From: Membranihabitans marinus
Lineage (GTDB): Bacteria > Bacteroidota > Bacteroidia > Chitinophagales > Saprospiraceae
Reading direction: 5' to 3'
Length of the DNA stretch: 64,000 nucleotides
Assembly (NCBI RefSeq): GCF_019802045.1
Contig: NZ_JAHVHU010000007.1
Location: 62,001 to 126,000, forward strand
Positions 9,301 to 16,410 of the stretch are shown here, one piece after another. The stretch's first letter is position 1. Each line of letters begins with the position of its first letter. Under the pieces are notes generated by a model, which worked only from the letters and a program-made list of their open reading frames with translations, made no database searches and was not told the origin of the DNA. The position numbers and the translations under genes are program-made.

Positions 9301-9450
9301 CTGTATGTATTCCTGAATGCCCAAAATGTTTTTTCCAAGACAAGTAGCGAGTACGAGGGGTTTGACCCTGAACGGAACACCTTCGATTCGGGATACAACT
9401 TCTATCCGCTGCCTACCACCATTACCTTCGGACTCAATATTAACCTCTAA
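6355..9450 (+). CDS. SusC/RagA-family TonB-dependent outer-membrane transporter
   Basis: This 1031-residue protein has a signal peptide (hydrophobic core ~17-33, ending SALSQS). A carboxypeptidase-D-regulatory-like Ig domain follows (about 38-115; 'ITGQVTDQEG', 'TDFEGKYKI', 'FSYIGYQT'). Then come the SusC-specific 'EEIVVVGYGTQKK' segment, a plug domain ('VLIDGVEG', 'LKDAASAAIYGSKAANGVV') and a C-terminal beta-barrel ending in an aromatic/hydrophobic strand. These proteins form the barrel of a SusCD complex that imports oligosaccharides or peptides using TonB energy. The cognate SusD gene follows after a 12-nt gap. ATG codons at 6355 and 6367 are both possible starts. The substrate cannot be inferred from sequence, and no glycosidase is directly adjacent. 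Confidence 0.97.
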   Translation: MKKDMKLASKKLMHRRIALAFTVVVLLSGLTSALSQSTITGQVTDQEGSELIGVNVQIQGTNEGTSTDFEGKYKIDNVAENATLIFSYIGYQTMRLPVEGRSSIDVTMTSDAALLEEIVVVGYGTQKKVNLTGSVSSVDMLGTLENRPITNASQALGGKATGVWVSQNSGKPGSDGAQIRIRGWGTLNNANPLVLIDGVEGSINEVNPNDIQNISVLKDAASAAIYGSKAANGVVLITTKMGGFDDGAKINLSSYIGTQSLTQHYDIIENSAEYMGLWNQALVNAGGSELFPQSLIQEYQSNSDPFTHPNVNFFDEVFRSSMIQEHNLSVRGGSEKVRYYISGNYLDQGGIMRNTQSNRYGLTINLESRVRDWVNVGGRINAMRKVSEEPYNLGRVLYIFANGAYPFTAPFNADGQYGAPEAVKDGSLIVGNRNPVIETDNGLTTYENNFLKMNVFADISLGENLVFKTSFSSQTNHNLRDKHNEVLYGYTSGGIQAVNLDYPTTLEASRRNVDNYFYTWFNTLNYTKAFNENHELSVLAGMQVENNQIKDAYARRTNPPKAGLIQVDAGTGGFTADGNLLSFRMLSYFGRVNYYLMNKYLLEVNLRADASSRFLKENRWGIFPSFSAGWRVSEESFMQDQSLISNLKLRISAGRLGNQNIDDYWPYLTVINQSNSVSYNFGGSFAPGAAITSLVDPNISWETTTNYGIGADIGFFKNKLNLEADIFRKNTYDIIVRLPVPKLVGGLAAPFENVGKMKNEGVELNVNYGNYADNRQKLNYSLNVNFTYIDNLVTKFRGGDSPDQLHLIREGFSYRTLYGLKYEGVYKSNEEAAQHLPNSGYLPRAGELKYTDINNDGKINFEDKVELGNTIPKVTYGMTFDLGYMGFDFSLLFQGIAGVNSYIDNAWTQPLGISGGTITTKWRNAWTPENNSATIPAIAINNTWNGQQSDFWMTSLSFFKLKNIQLGYNLADQLLDRIKMDKLYVFLNAQNVFSKTSSEYEGFDPERNTFDSGYNFYPLPTTITFGLNINL

Positions 9451-9462
9451 ATTACAGAAGTC

Positions 9463-10989
9463 ATGAAACATCTATCTATACTATTTTGTACCCTCATTTT
9501 TTTGTCAGGCTGCAAAGAAGATTATCTCAATGTTCTTCCCCAGGATAAAATTACCAGTGCCTCATTTTGGACCAGCGAAGACGATGTCGATCTGGCACTC
9601 AATGGTATTTACAGCGTGTTGCGACATCGTGGGATTTATGGGGCTGGACCCAGCCTCGAAGCGTGTACTCCCGATGCCTTTCAGTGGGCGCACTGGAACG
9701 GGAAGCTGCAACAAATCGGGGATGGTTCAGCAACAGCTTCTACCGGCGAGTTTATTCCGGAAAGATGGACCATGTGCTACCGCATTATATATCGATCCAA
9801 TTATCTACTCGAAAATATTGACCAGGTTACCTTAGATGCAGACTATAAAGATAGAGTATTGGGAGAAACCCATTTCTTACGAGGAATAGCCTATGCACTA
9901 TTGGCTGAAACCTACGGCGATGTACCCATCATCGATCAAGTCATATCAGCACAAGAAGCACGGGAAGTGGCTCCCAGCCCACGTCAGGAAGTGTGGAATA
10001 AAGCTATTGCGGAATATGACATGGCAATCTCAAGTCTCAAGGCAACCGCCCCAGCAGCAGGAAGAGCCACAAAAGGAGCTGCGCTCGGCATGAAAATGCG
10101 AGCTATGCTGTATCAGGGAAAATATGAAGAAGTTCTCGATCTGGTTGATCAGATCGACGCGCTGGACATCTATGAATTGTTCCCTAGCTATGAGGGTTTG
10201 TTCATGGTCGAAAATGAGAACAATCCCGAAGTGATTTTTGATATCCAATACATTGACGGCGAACAAGGTCAAGGTAATTTTTTCGCCTGGCTGGGAAGAC
10301 CTCAGGGAATTACCACAGGTGCAGATGGTGCGAGTGATGTGGCTCCTACACAACAAATGGTTGATAAATATGAAATGATCGATGGTTCAGAAGTAGACCC
10401 CGATAATCCCTATGCGGGCCGCGATCCCCGGCTGGACTTTTCCATTCTCCGGCCAGGTACCTTATACGAAGGATTGCCTTACCCGGGTGTGATTCGAAAC
10501 CATACCGGCCAACGCGTCGGGTTTGGGATGCGAAAATATACTGCCGAAGGAGTCAGTGTGAGTTCCCGCCGACAAGTACCATTGAATTTTATCGTTTTAC
10601 GCTATGGAGATGTATTGATGTCAAAAGCAGAAGCGCTTATCGAAACGGATCAAAATATTCCAGAAGCCATAGCGCTTATTAACCGGATCCGGACCGAGCG
10701 GGATGACGTGAAAATTACAGCTTTATCCACAGATTTATCCCAGGAAGAAGCTCGGAAAAAACTTCGTAAAGAAAGGCGGATTGAGTTTTTCCTGGAAGGC
10801 ACTTATTGGTCAGACATTAAACGATGGGATATCGGATCGGAACTGTATCCGAGTGAAGTGAGAGCAGGTGATGGCAGTTTGATTGAGATCAAATTTCCAG
10901 CCGGATACGATGCTCATTATAACCTCCTTCCCATACCGGATGATGAATTGTCACTGAACGATAACCTGACACAAAATCCGGGGTGGTAG
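9463..10989 (+). CDS. SusD/RagB-family nutrient-binding outer-membrane lipoprotein
   Basis: The 508-residue protein begins with a short lipoprotein signal whose lipobox is FLSGC (Cys17), followed by the SusD hallmark 'YLNVLPQDKITSASFW'. The middle has the TPR-like SusD helices ('ETHFLRGIAYALLAETYGDVP'). The C-terminal region holds 'RRIEFFLEGTYWSDIKRW' and 'NLLPIPDDEL...NPGW', which are conserved at the end of the family. It forms the lid of the SusC transporter on the cell surface and captures the ligand. Only 12 nt separate it from susC, so the two are one operon. Confidence 0.97.
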   Translation: MKHLSILFCTLIFLSGCKEDYLNVLPQDKITSASFWTSEDDVDLALNGIYSVLRHRGIYGAGPSLEACTPDAFQWAHWNGKLQQIGDGSATASTGEFIPERWTMCYRIIYRSNYLLENIDQVTLDADYKDRVLGETHFLRGIAYALLAETYGDVPIIDQVISAQEAREVAPSPRQEVWNKAIAEYDMAISSLKATAPAAGRATKGAALGMKMRAMLYQGKYEEVLDLVDQIDALDIYELFPSYEGLFMVENENNPEVIFDIQYIDGEQGQGNFFAWLGRPQGITTGADGASDVAPTQQMVDKYEMIDGSEVDPDNPYAGRDPRLDFSILRPGTLYEGLPYPGVIRNHTGQRVGFGMRKYTAEGVSVSSRRQVPLNFIVLRYGDVLMSKAEALIETDQNIPEAIALINRIRTERDDVKITALSTDLSQEEARKKLRKERRIEFFLEGTYWSDIKRWDIGSELYPSEVRAGDGSLIEIKFPAGYDAHYNLLPIPDDELSLNDNLTQNPGW

Positions 10990-11117
10990 TTTTGCATCCA
11001 GAGATTGTTATTTCTTTATCGTTTATTTCTATAACCATGGTGTGATCGGTACAATACCGATTGGCATTCCGGAATATTTTTCGGTTTGTTCGTCAAAAAC
11101 ACCCGGTATAGCTCAAG

Positions 11118-11344
11118 CTAGCCCGCAAAATTCATGGCTTTTGATTTATGCAGATGCAAGGCATCTAACTCCGCCGGAATAGTATTCTATTTCAAGGAGT
11201 TAGTAACGCAGCAGATGTATGAATCAAAAGTCAAACGTCATCCAAAATTGGGCTATGCAATATGCCCAATTTTGGAATTTAAGCAACTGATGAACTGCAT
11301 ATTATGCATTATAGCAGATTGACGTGGTGAATAAAGCGGGCTAG
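11118..11344. repeat. 227-bp multi-stem palindromic element (MITE-like or structured RNA)
   Basis: CTAGCCCGC (11118-11126) and GCGGGCTAG (11336-11344) are perfect 9-bp terminal inverted repeats. Inside, a long imperfect stem joins CTTTTGATT (11138-11146) to AATCAAAAG (11222-11230), with CTAACTCC (11165-11172) pairing with GGAGTTAG (11196-11203). A second hairpin has a perfect 12-bp stem (11242-11253 with 11264-11275). A small palindrome around TGCATATTATGCA (about 11297-11309) is a third. Closed by the terminal repeats, this folds as a three-armed junction. There is no transposase. A 62-codon ORF inside it (11134-11322) follows the stems and is probably not a gene. Confidence 0.65.
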
Positions 11345-11358
11345 ACCTCCGCTTTTTT
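11333..11358. terminator. intrinsic terminator at the right edge of the palindromic element
   Basis: AAAGCGG (11333-11339) pairs with CCGCTTT (11349-11355) around a 9-nt loop, and the T-run continues to 11358. The other strand ends in TTTATT, so it may act both ways. It lies between the convergent susD and helicase genes. It shares bases with the right terminal repeat of the element, so the stem competes with the larger fold. Confidence 0.65.
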
Positions 11359-11436
11359 ACTCGAGAATATTTTAGAGCATTTTCAATTCCAAATGGTGGA
11401 ATCCGATCCGAAAATAGAAAAACCGACCAGGATGAA

Positions 11437-11473
11437 AAACAACCCCCAAGGGTCCCCACCGGGCTGGTTGTTT
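11437..11473 (-). terminator. intrinsic terminator downstream of the RNA helicase gene
   Basis: Read on the minus strand, AAACAACC (11473-11466) pairs with GGTTGTTT (11444-11437), an 8-bp stem continuing as TTTTT. The loop has an extra CCC/GGG pair. It begins 40 nt after the helicase stop codon. Confidence 0.6.
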
Positions 11474-11512
11474 CCATCAACACTTTGAATCTCAGAATGA
11501 ACGCCTCAATTT

Positions 11513-12907
11513 TTAAATCAAGCTGATCCGCACCTTCTTTTTTTTGAGTTTGGTATTGTTTGTATTCTGAACCAGCTTATCCGCAGCATCAGCATGCACG
11601 CCGGCATAGGTATGATTCTGCTGGAGTTCGATCACCCCGAGTTGATCTCTTTTGAGCTGGCCCTGCTTATGAAACAAACCCGCGATATCGCCTTTTGAGA
11701 TTTTATCGCGCCGTCCGCCCGTGATATACACCGTCCGCCACGCTACAGGAGGAGCAACTACTGCAGGTTCCAGGTCATTGATGTAAAGCGTTTCAGAAGT
11801 CTTAGCCTGAATAAATTCGGGCACCTCTTCGTCTTTCCAGTGGAGCACATAAGCGACCCCGTTTCGTTTCATACGCGCTGTACGGCCGTTGCGGTGAGTA
11901 AACTCTTTTTCACGGGGTGGAAGGTGGTAATGGATGATGAACTCGATCTCCGGAATATCCAGTCCACGGGCAGCCAGATCGGTCGCCAAAAGGATTCGAC
12001 TGGTGCCGTTTCTGAATTTGATTAAAGCTCGTTCTCGGTCAATTTGGTCCATTCCGCCGTGAAATGGTTCATGCGGGATCTGATTTTGTGTCAGGTGATC
12101 ACTGATGCGCTCTAAGGCATCTTTAAAATTGCAGAATATAATTCCGGGTTCGGGGCCTATAAAAGCAAGGGTTTTCTTCAAAGCATCCAGCTTATCTTTG
12201 TCGTCCGAAAGGATCGTTTTTATCTTTAAGCGGTCATTCTCCTGCTGTAAATAATCGATCAGAACGGGCTTCTTCAATCCTACAAATGCAGGTATTTCAG
12301 CTTCGCTGGTTGCTGAGGTCAGTATTCGCTGCTCTACATGGGGAAGCGCTTCTATGATCTCTGCCATTTCATCCTCAAAACCGATCTCCAGTGATTTATC
12401 AAATTCGTCCAGGATCAGGGTTTTAATGTGAGCCAACGAATACTTATCCCGTCTGAAGCGGTCTGCAATCCGTCCGGGTGTACCGATGAGGATAGCCGGT
12501 CGGTGTTTCAGATCAATTTTATCCAGTGTTCCCGAACGTCCGCCGTACACGGCGTTGACCTTGAACCCCGTCCCCAATTCCCGGGTTACCTGTTCGATCT
12601 GCTGCGCCAGTTCTCGGGATGGAACCAGGATGAGCGCTTGAATTTCCGGTGATTCTTGATCCAACGCTTCCAGGACGGGCAGTAAAAATGCCAGGGTCTT
12701 ACCCGTCCCCGTGGGAGAAAGCAAGATCACATCCGACTTGGATCGGATTTTCTGTCCAGCCTCTTGCTGCATCGGATTCAATTCCGCTATATCAAATTTT
12801 GTTCGAAGGCTTTCATGAATTGCATTCGCGTCCTTTTCTTGATTTTCCGCTGATTGATTTGACATTGACGTTTTTCTCTGTTTTGTTTTTATAAAATGAA
12901 GGTTCAT
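11513..12907 (-). CDS. DEAD-box-family RNA helicase with DbpA-like RNA-binding domain (DEFD variant)
   Basis: The 464-residue protein has the full helicase motif set: motif I 'SPTGTGKT', Ia 'PSRELAQQ', Ib 'GTPGR', II 'DEFD', III 'TSAT', V 'ATDLAARGLDIP' and VI 'HRNGRTAR'. Motif II is Asp-Glu-Phe-Asp instead of DEAD. The last ~75 residues ('YITGGRRDKISKGDIAGL...') match the DbpA/CsdA-type RNA-binding domain, and a Lys-rich tail ends the protein. Such enzymes remodel rRNA or mRNA structure during ribosome assembly or in the cold. The start may instead be the Met at about residue 15, because the first residues look non-conserved. It is a single gene convergent to susD, with a terminator just downstream. 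Confidence 0.93.
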   Translation of the reverse strand: MNLHFIKTKQRKTSMSNQSAENQEKDANAIHESLRTKFDIAELNPMQQEAGQKIRSKSDVILLSPTGTGKTLAFLLPVLEALDQESPEIQALILVPSRELAQQIEQVTRELGTGFKVNAVYGGRSGTLDKIDLKHRPAILIGTPGRIADRFRRDKYSLAHIKTLILDEFDKSLEIGFEDEMAEIIEALPHVEQRILTSATSEAEIPAFVGLKKPVLIDYLQQENDRLKIKTILSDDKDKLDALKKTLAFIGPEPGIIFCNFKDALERISDHLTQNQIPHEPFHGGMDQIDRERALIKFRNGTSRILLATDLAARGLDIPEIEFIIHYHLPPREKEFTHRNGRTARMKRNGVAYVLHWKDEEVPEFIQAKTSETLYINDLEPAVVAPPVAWRTVYITGGRRDKISKGDIAGLFHKQGQLKRDQLGVIELQQNHTYAGVHADAADKLVQNTNNTKLKKKKVRISLI

Positions 12908-13032
12908 CAGACCCAGAGTCTGGTAGAGCTTCTCTCTAACATCGATTTGATTTTACCCAGGGTTTCTTCCGACAGTATCCAGGGATGAAGAACCTGCCTC
13001 GATTTTGAAGATCTTTTTGTGGAGAATCGTTT

Positions 13033-13665
13033 TTAAAATGCATAAAATATGCCGCCTCCCACGCCAAATCCAAAAGACTTGGGGGTTTGTTTTTCTCTCG
13101 ATCGTATTTCCTGGCCATTGACGATCCGGTAAGCAGTCACATTGTTATTCCCAAAACGCCCATAGTAACCGCCTTCTATCGAAAAGGAGACATGCTGCCA
13201 GGCAATCAACTCGATCCCCAATCCAACCCCCACATTGATGTATCGTTCGATATCATAGTCTTTTTTGCCGGATGGTGTTGCCGGATAATTATTCTCCCAT
13301 TCGTAATAATCATAAAACGAGCCGGCCAGGACATACAAGCGTGTTTTTCTCGATCGCTGTAGATTATATTGCACGTCTGCCCCATAAGCCAATCGTATTT
13401 CATCCGACCCATAATCCTCATCGTCGCTGTTCCCGTATCCAAAAAACTGCGTTCGAAGGGATACCCCGTTTTTCAACTGACGCTGATAACTCAATCCATA
13501 GCCTGAGAAAAACGATCCGTACAGACCAATCCGGTTTTGAAGCCATTTGGCATCATCCGCCACAGCCACGGGATTGTCTTCACCGGTTTGAGATTTTGAT
13601 AGATCCTGGGCTCGGGCCAATGCAGCCAGCGTTAATAAACTCAGCACCATGAAGAATGTTTTCAT
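13033..13665 (-). CDS. outer-membrane beta-barrel protein (hypothetical)
   Basis: From the ATG at 13665 the product is 210 residues, with a clear signal peptide ending 'LAALARAQ'. A longer frame reaches back to 13743, but that would place 26 polar residues before the signal and overlap the next gene. The mature part alternates polar and aromatic residues in short strands separated by acidic turns ('SLRTQFFGYGNSDDED', 'FSIEGGYYGRFGNN'), and it ends 'GGGIFYAF' with a terminal Phe, as in small OmpA/PorT-like barrels. No specific family is recognised. It follows the DUF1456 gene on the same strand, with a near-palindrome just upstream of its start. Confidence 0.75.
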   Translation of the reverse strand: MKTFFMVLSLLTLAALARAQDLSKSQTGEDNPVAVADDAKWLQNRIGLYGSFFSGYGLSYQRQLKNGVSLRTQFFGYGNSDDEDYGSDEIRLAYGADVQYNLQRSRKTRLYVLAGSFYDYYEWENNYPATPSGKKDYDIERYINVGVGLGIELIAWQHVSFSIEGGYYGRFGNNNVTAYRIVNGQEIRSREKQTPKSFGFGVGGGIFYAF

Positions 13666-13679
13666 CCTTAATAAATTTA

Positions 13680-13698
13680 GTTGGACTATAGTTCCAAC
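13680..13698. promoter_or_regulatory. 19-bp near-palindrome upstream of the beta-barrel gene
   Basis: GTTGGACTATAGTTCCAAC has 6-bp arms GTTGGA and TCCAAC and a near-symmetrical centre. It lies 15-33 nt before the ATG at 13665, between it and the DUF1456 stop. The position and symmetry suggest a dimeric repressor site; the regulator is unknown. Confidence 0.35.
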
Positions 13699-13720
13699 GA
13701 TAGCGAACGGGTAAATGTTG

Positions 13721-14173
13721 CTACTTCTTGGCTTGCAGCGCATTTAGAAAATTACGCAGGTATTGATCTCTCATCGTACGGTAGGAGTTGTTCCCGGGAC
13801 GGCGAAAAAAAGCACTCAATTCATGTTTGCTGATCCCTTTGCCTGTTGATTCGAACAAATCCAGGATCTCATCTGATTTCAGATTCATCGCAATTTTAAG
13901 CTTCCGAAATATAATATTGTTGTTCAGCTGGTCTTCAGGCACTGGTAAGGGCCCTTCTTTTCGGCCGCGATTTTTAATGGTCAATCCATTGAGAAAGGTG
14001 GCCAGTTCCTTATCCGTGATTTCCTTAAAAGCAGGATCCTCCTCTTTTTTCAGCCAGTCACAGACCGCAGACCTGGTGACCTCATTACCGGCTAATCTGA
14101 AAAGAGCCATCATGGCGTCGTCGTCAAAATCATACAAGTAACGAATACGTCGTAATAGGTCGTTGTTGGTCAT
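13721..14173 (-). CDS. DUF1456 family protein (YehS-like)
   Basis: This is a 150-residue cytosolic protein made of two similar halves, each beginning with an N-x-I/L-x-R-x-(L/I)-RY/KIA pattern ('NNDLLRRIRYLYDFDDDAMM' and 'NNIIFRKLKIAMNLKSDEIL'). Each half also has a 'K.E..AFFR' type ending. This duplicated DUF1456 architecture is that of E. coli YehS, whose function is unknown. It starts 13 nt after the stop of the PLP enzyme gene, so co-transcription is likely. There is no catalytic motif and no signal peptide. Confidence 0.88.
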   Translation of the reverse strand: MTNNDLLRRIRYLYDFDDDAMMALFRLAGNEVTRSAVCDWLKKEEDPAFKEITDKELATFLNGLTIKNRGRKEGPLPVPEDQLNNNIIFRKLKIAMNLKSDEILDLFESTGKGISKHELSAFFRRPGNNSYRTMRDQYLRNFLNALQAKK

Positions 14174-14185
14174 GTTCTCTAAGGA

Positions 14186-16048
14186 TTAATTCGTGCTGAT
14201 AGCGCTCACGAAATCTAAAAAAACTTTTTTATGAAGCTCCAGGTCCACATCGGGAGAGAGTGATACCCGGACAATATAGTCCTTGTCTCCTTCTTTGGTG
14301 GTTCCCTGGGTGGATGTAGCCGGGATCGTCCAGTAACACCCTTTTAACTGCCCATAGCTCACGCAAAACTTACTTTCCTGTGGGATTTCAGCAATCATTA
14401 ATTGGATGAGCTTTAGATTCAATGCTCTCTTGTTCGCCTCCCTTTCTTCTTCGGTATTCCCCGAGGCCGGTAAATCCAAAGAAAATACGGACGGGGTAAA
14501 ACCCTGATTCGCCAGTTCTTCAGAAACAAAATTGATCTTTGCATCGGGTAAAACTTCCCGAATGAAATTTACAAATTCACGGGTGTTCTGATAAGCCGCT
14601 TCGATGCGTTGATTCATCGACGGCAGCTGACTAGCCAGTATTTCTATCTGGTGACTGGTGGCTTCGTTATCGCAAAGGTTCAGGTGATGTTCAACAATTT
14701 CCATCAGATCATTCGTCCGCTCATTACCGACGCAGTACCCTGCCGTGACCAGACCGCCACTGGGGAATTTGGATCCACTGACATAAGAGATGGTACGGAC
14801 GGTCGAAAGAATCGCTCCTTCACCTACAAACCGCACATTGGGACAAAACGTTTGATCCAGGATAAAAACAGGATCCATAGCAACCGATCCATTTGGCGTC
14901 ATTCGTTTTTTACGCAGCGCCTCTTCCAGCGCAGAAAGATCCGGGACCTGCACTCTCGGGTTGGTCGGAATTTCAGCAATAATATATGGAATGGCATCCG
15001 CATTCGCAATCTCTGTCAAAACGGTCTCGACTCCTTGAACCATATCGTGCCCACCATCCACGGGCAAATCAACGATCTCCACCTGATCCAGACAGGCTGC
15101 TACACGCCGGGCCTGGTCATTGGTACCACCATAGCAATTGGGTGGCACCACGAATTTGATCTTTTTTCCGGGGTGGTTTTTCAAAGCATCATCCACCAAC
15201 CCCATCATGATCGCATATTGCATGGAAAGCCCGCTGGAACCGAGCAGCGGCTTCGTGGTGGTGCCTGTAATCTCCCGGATGGAATCCAACACAAATTTCT
15301 TGTCTGATTCAACATCATAGGACGTATCATCTATTGTTTCCCCTGTCAGTAACTGTAAAGCTGCGTAACAATCCACCGGTGTCATGGCGATGGTTTCTCT
15401 TCGGCGGACGTGCTGTATCTCGGAAATATAACCCGCATTATTCTCACCGTGAATGGTCACTACGCTTCCATATTCCGGATGGATCGTAATGTAAAAATCA
15501 ATATTGGGGTTGCGTTCCATTTTCCAAAGATCTTCTTGCTTCGAAATAAAGACCGAGCTGCCTTCATTACCAGAAACCTCCTCCGCATTTTGAACTTTCT
15601 TCAATTCAAAATCGTACCCATAGACCTGCCTGAGTTTATCCGCATGGAAACTGGCCGGTAGCTCGCCGGTATAATAAATCCGGGTCGGAACCCGATCCAG
15701 TAAATTTTTCCGTAACACAGCCAAAATCGGCATGGTTCCCGATGAAAAACTGATGATATGCGTAGGGTCCAGGTCATTAATACGCGCCACACTCCACTCC
15801 AGCACGGAGGACAACGGGTGGCCGAGCCGGATATAATCGTAAGCCGTGGGTAGTTCACGGAGGGCAGATGGATCCGTATTATTAACCTGAAACAGGCGGT
15901 CAAATTGTTCTAAAAATTGGGTCTTGGCCTGGGATTCATCATAGATATCCAGACGATGGGTCGTTAGTTTGATCCAGTCTTCCGGGCTGTTTTCCAATAC
16001 CTCTTTTAGAAAATTTCGTATTCTTATCTTATCCATAGTATTCACCAT
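14186..16048 (-). CDS. PLP-dependent enzyme of the Cys/Met metabolism family, long form
   Basis: The 620-residue protein is far longer than ordinary cystathionine gamma-synthase/beta-lyase proteins (~380-400). An N-terminal region of about 240 residues precedes the PLP fold. In the PLP part, 'GSSGLSMQYAIMMGL' resembles the phosphate-binding loop, 'ILDQTF' (Asp ~398) sits where the pyridine-N Asp is expected, and 'YVSGSKFPSGG' supplies the likely Schiff-base Lys (~427). The C-terminal end 'YIVRVSLSPDVD' resembles the family's 'RLSVGLE' strand. It probably acts on sulfur amino acids, but the reaction cannot be assigned. Starts at Met1 or Met5 are possible. A perfect 7-bp inverted repeat lies immediately upstream. 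Confidence 0.8.
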   Translation of the reverse strand: MVNTMDKIRIRNFLKEVLENSPEDWIKLTTHRLDIYDESQAKTQFLEQFDRLFQVNNTDPSALRELPTAYDYIRLGHPLSSVLEWSVARINDLDPTHIISFSSGTMPILAVLRKNLLDRVPTRIYYTGELPASFHADKLRQVYGYDFELKKVQNAEEVSGNEGSSVFISKQEDLWKMERNPNIDFYITIHPEYGSVVTIHGENNAGYISEIQHVRRRETIAMTPVDCYAALQLLTGETIDDTSYDVESDKKFVLDSIREITGTTTKPLLGSSGLSMQYAIMMGLVDDALKNHPGKKIKFVVPPNCYGGTNDQARRVAACLDQVEIVDLPVDGGHDMVQGVETVLTEIANADAIPYIIAEIPTNPRVQVPDLSALEEALRKKRMTPNGSVAMDPVFILDQTFCPNVRFVGEGAILSTVRTISYVSGSKFPSGGLVTAGYCVGNERTNDLMEIVEHHLNLCDNEATSHQIEILASQLPSMNQRIEAAYQNTREFVNFIREVLPDAKINFVSEELANQGFTPSVFSLDLPASGNTEEEREANKRALNLKLIQLMIAEIPQESKFCVSYGQLKGCYWTIPATSTQGTTKEGDKDYIVRVSLSPDVDLELHKKVFLDFVSAISTN

Positions 16049-16060
16049 TAAATCAGCCTG

Positions 16061-16088
16061 GTAACATCAGTTCTTTGGAAAATGTTAC
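16061..16088. promoter_or_regulatory. inverted repeat GTAACAT-N14-ATGTTAC upstream of the PLP enzyme
   Basis: GTAACAT (16061-16067) and ATGTTAC (16082-16088) are perfect reverse complements, 13-40 nt before the start codon at 16048. This is a likely operator for the PLP enzyme/DUF1456 transcript; the regulator is unknown. Confidence 0.4.
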
Positions 16089-16410
16089 AATGCTATTTTA
16101 TTATAGGGGGTCTATCGTAAATTTTTAGAGTTGCAAACGTACTACATAAAATTTACAGATCACAAAGAAGAGCGTCCCTTCTCCAGGAAAGAATTTATTC
16201 GGCGCATTCAGTTTATAAATAAGGTTTTTCTTTCTCTCTCGAGCTGAGATGGCCAGGTCCAGCCCGCCTCGCTGACCTATCCTGCTATCAAGGCAGGATT
16301 CTTCCCCCACCAGCCCTAAAACAGTGCTTTTCACAAGGGAGAGGGGGGGGAGTGGAAGGAGTTTGTCGGGTAGTGTGCGCATTAGCACAGCACCTTATAC
16401 CTTCTTACTG
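16089..16410. other. 322-bp intergenic region with no supported gene
   Basis: It contains a short hairpin (ATCCTGC 16279-16285 with GCAGGAT 16293-16299) and a G-run near 16344. A minus-strand open frame (16125-16388) has no start context or recognisable motif. It looks like anonymous or degenerate sequence between two minus-strand genes. Confidence 0.4.

Noticed and set aside
11134-11322. 62-codon open frame inside the palindromic element
   Set aside because: Its codons follow the stems of the element, it shows no family motif, and the whole unit is better explained as a palindromic repeat.
12936-13118. 60-codon minus-strand frame overlapping the end of the beta-barrel gene
   Set aside because: It overlaps a better supported gene in another frame and shows no protein signature.
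13666-13743. 26-residue N-terminal extension of the beta-barrel protein
   Set aside because: It would precede a complete signal peptide, overlap the DUF1456 gene and cover a candidate operator.
16125-16388. 87-codon minus-strand frame in the intergenic region
   Set aside because: There is no family feature and no promoter or start context; the composition is typical of chance frames in this region.
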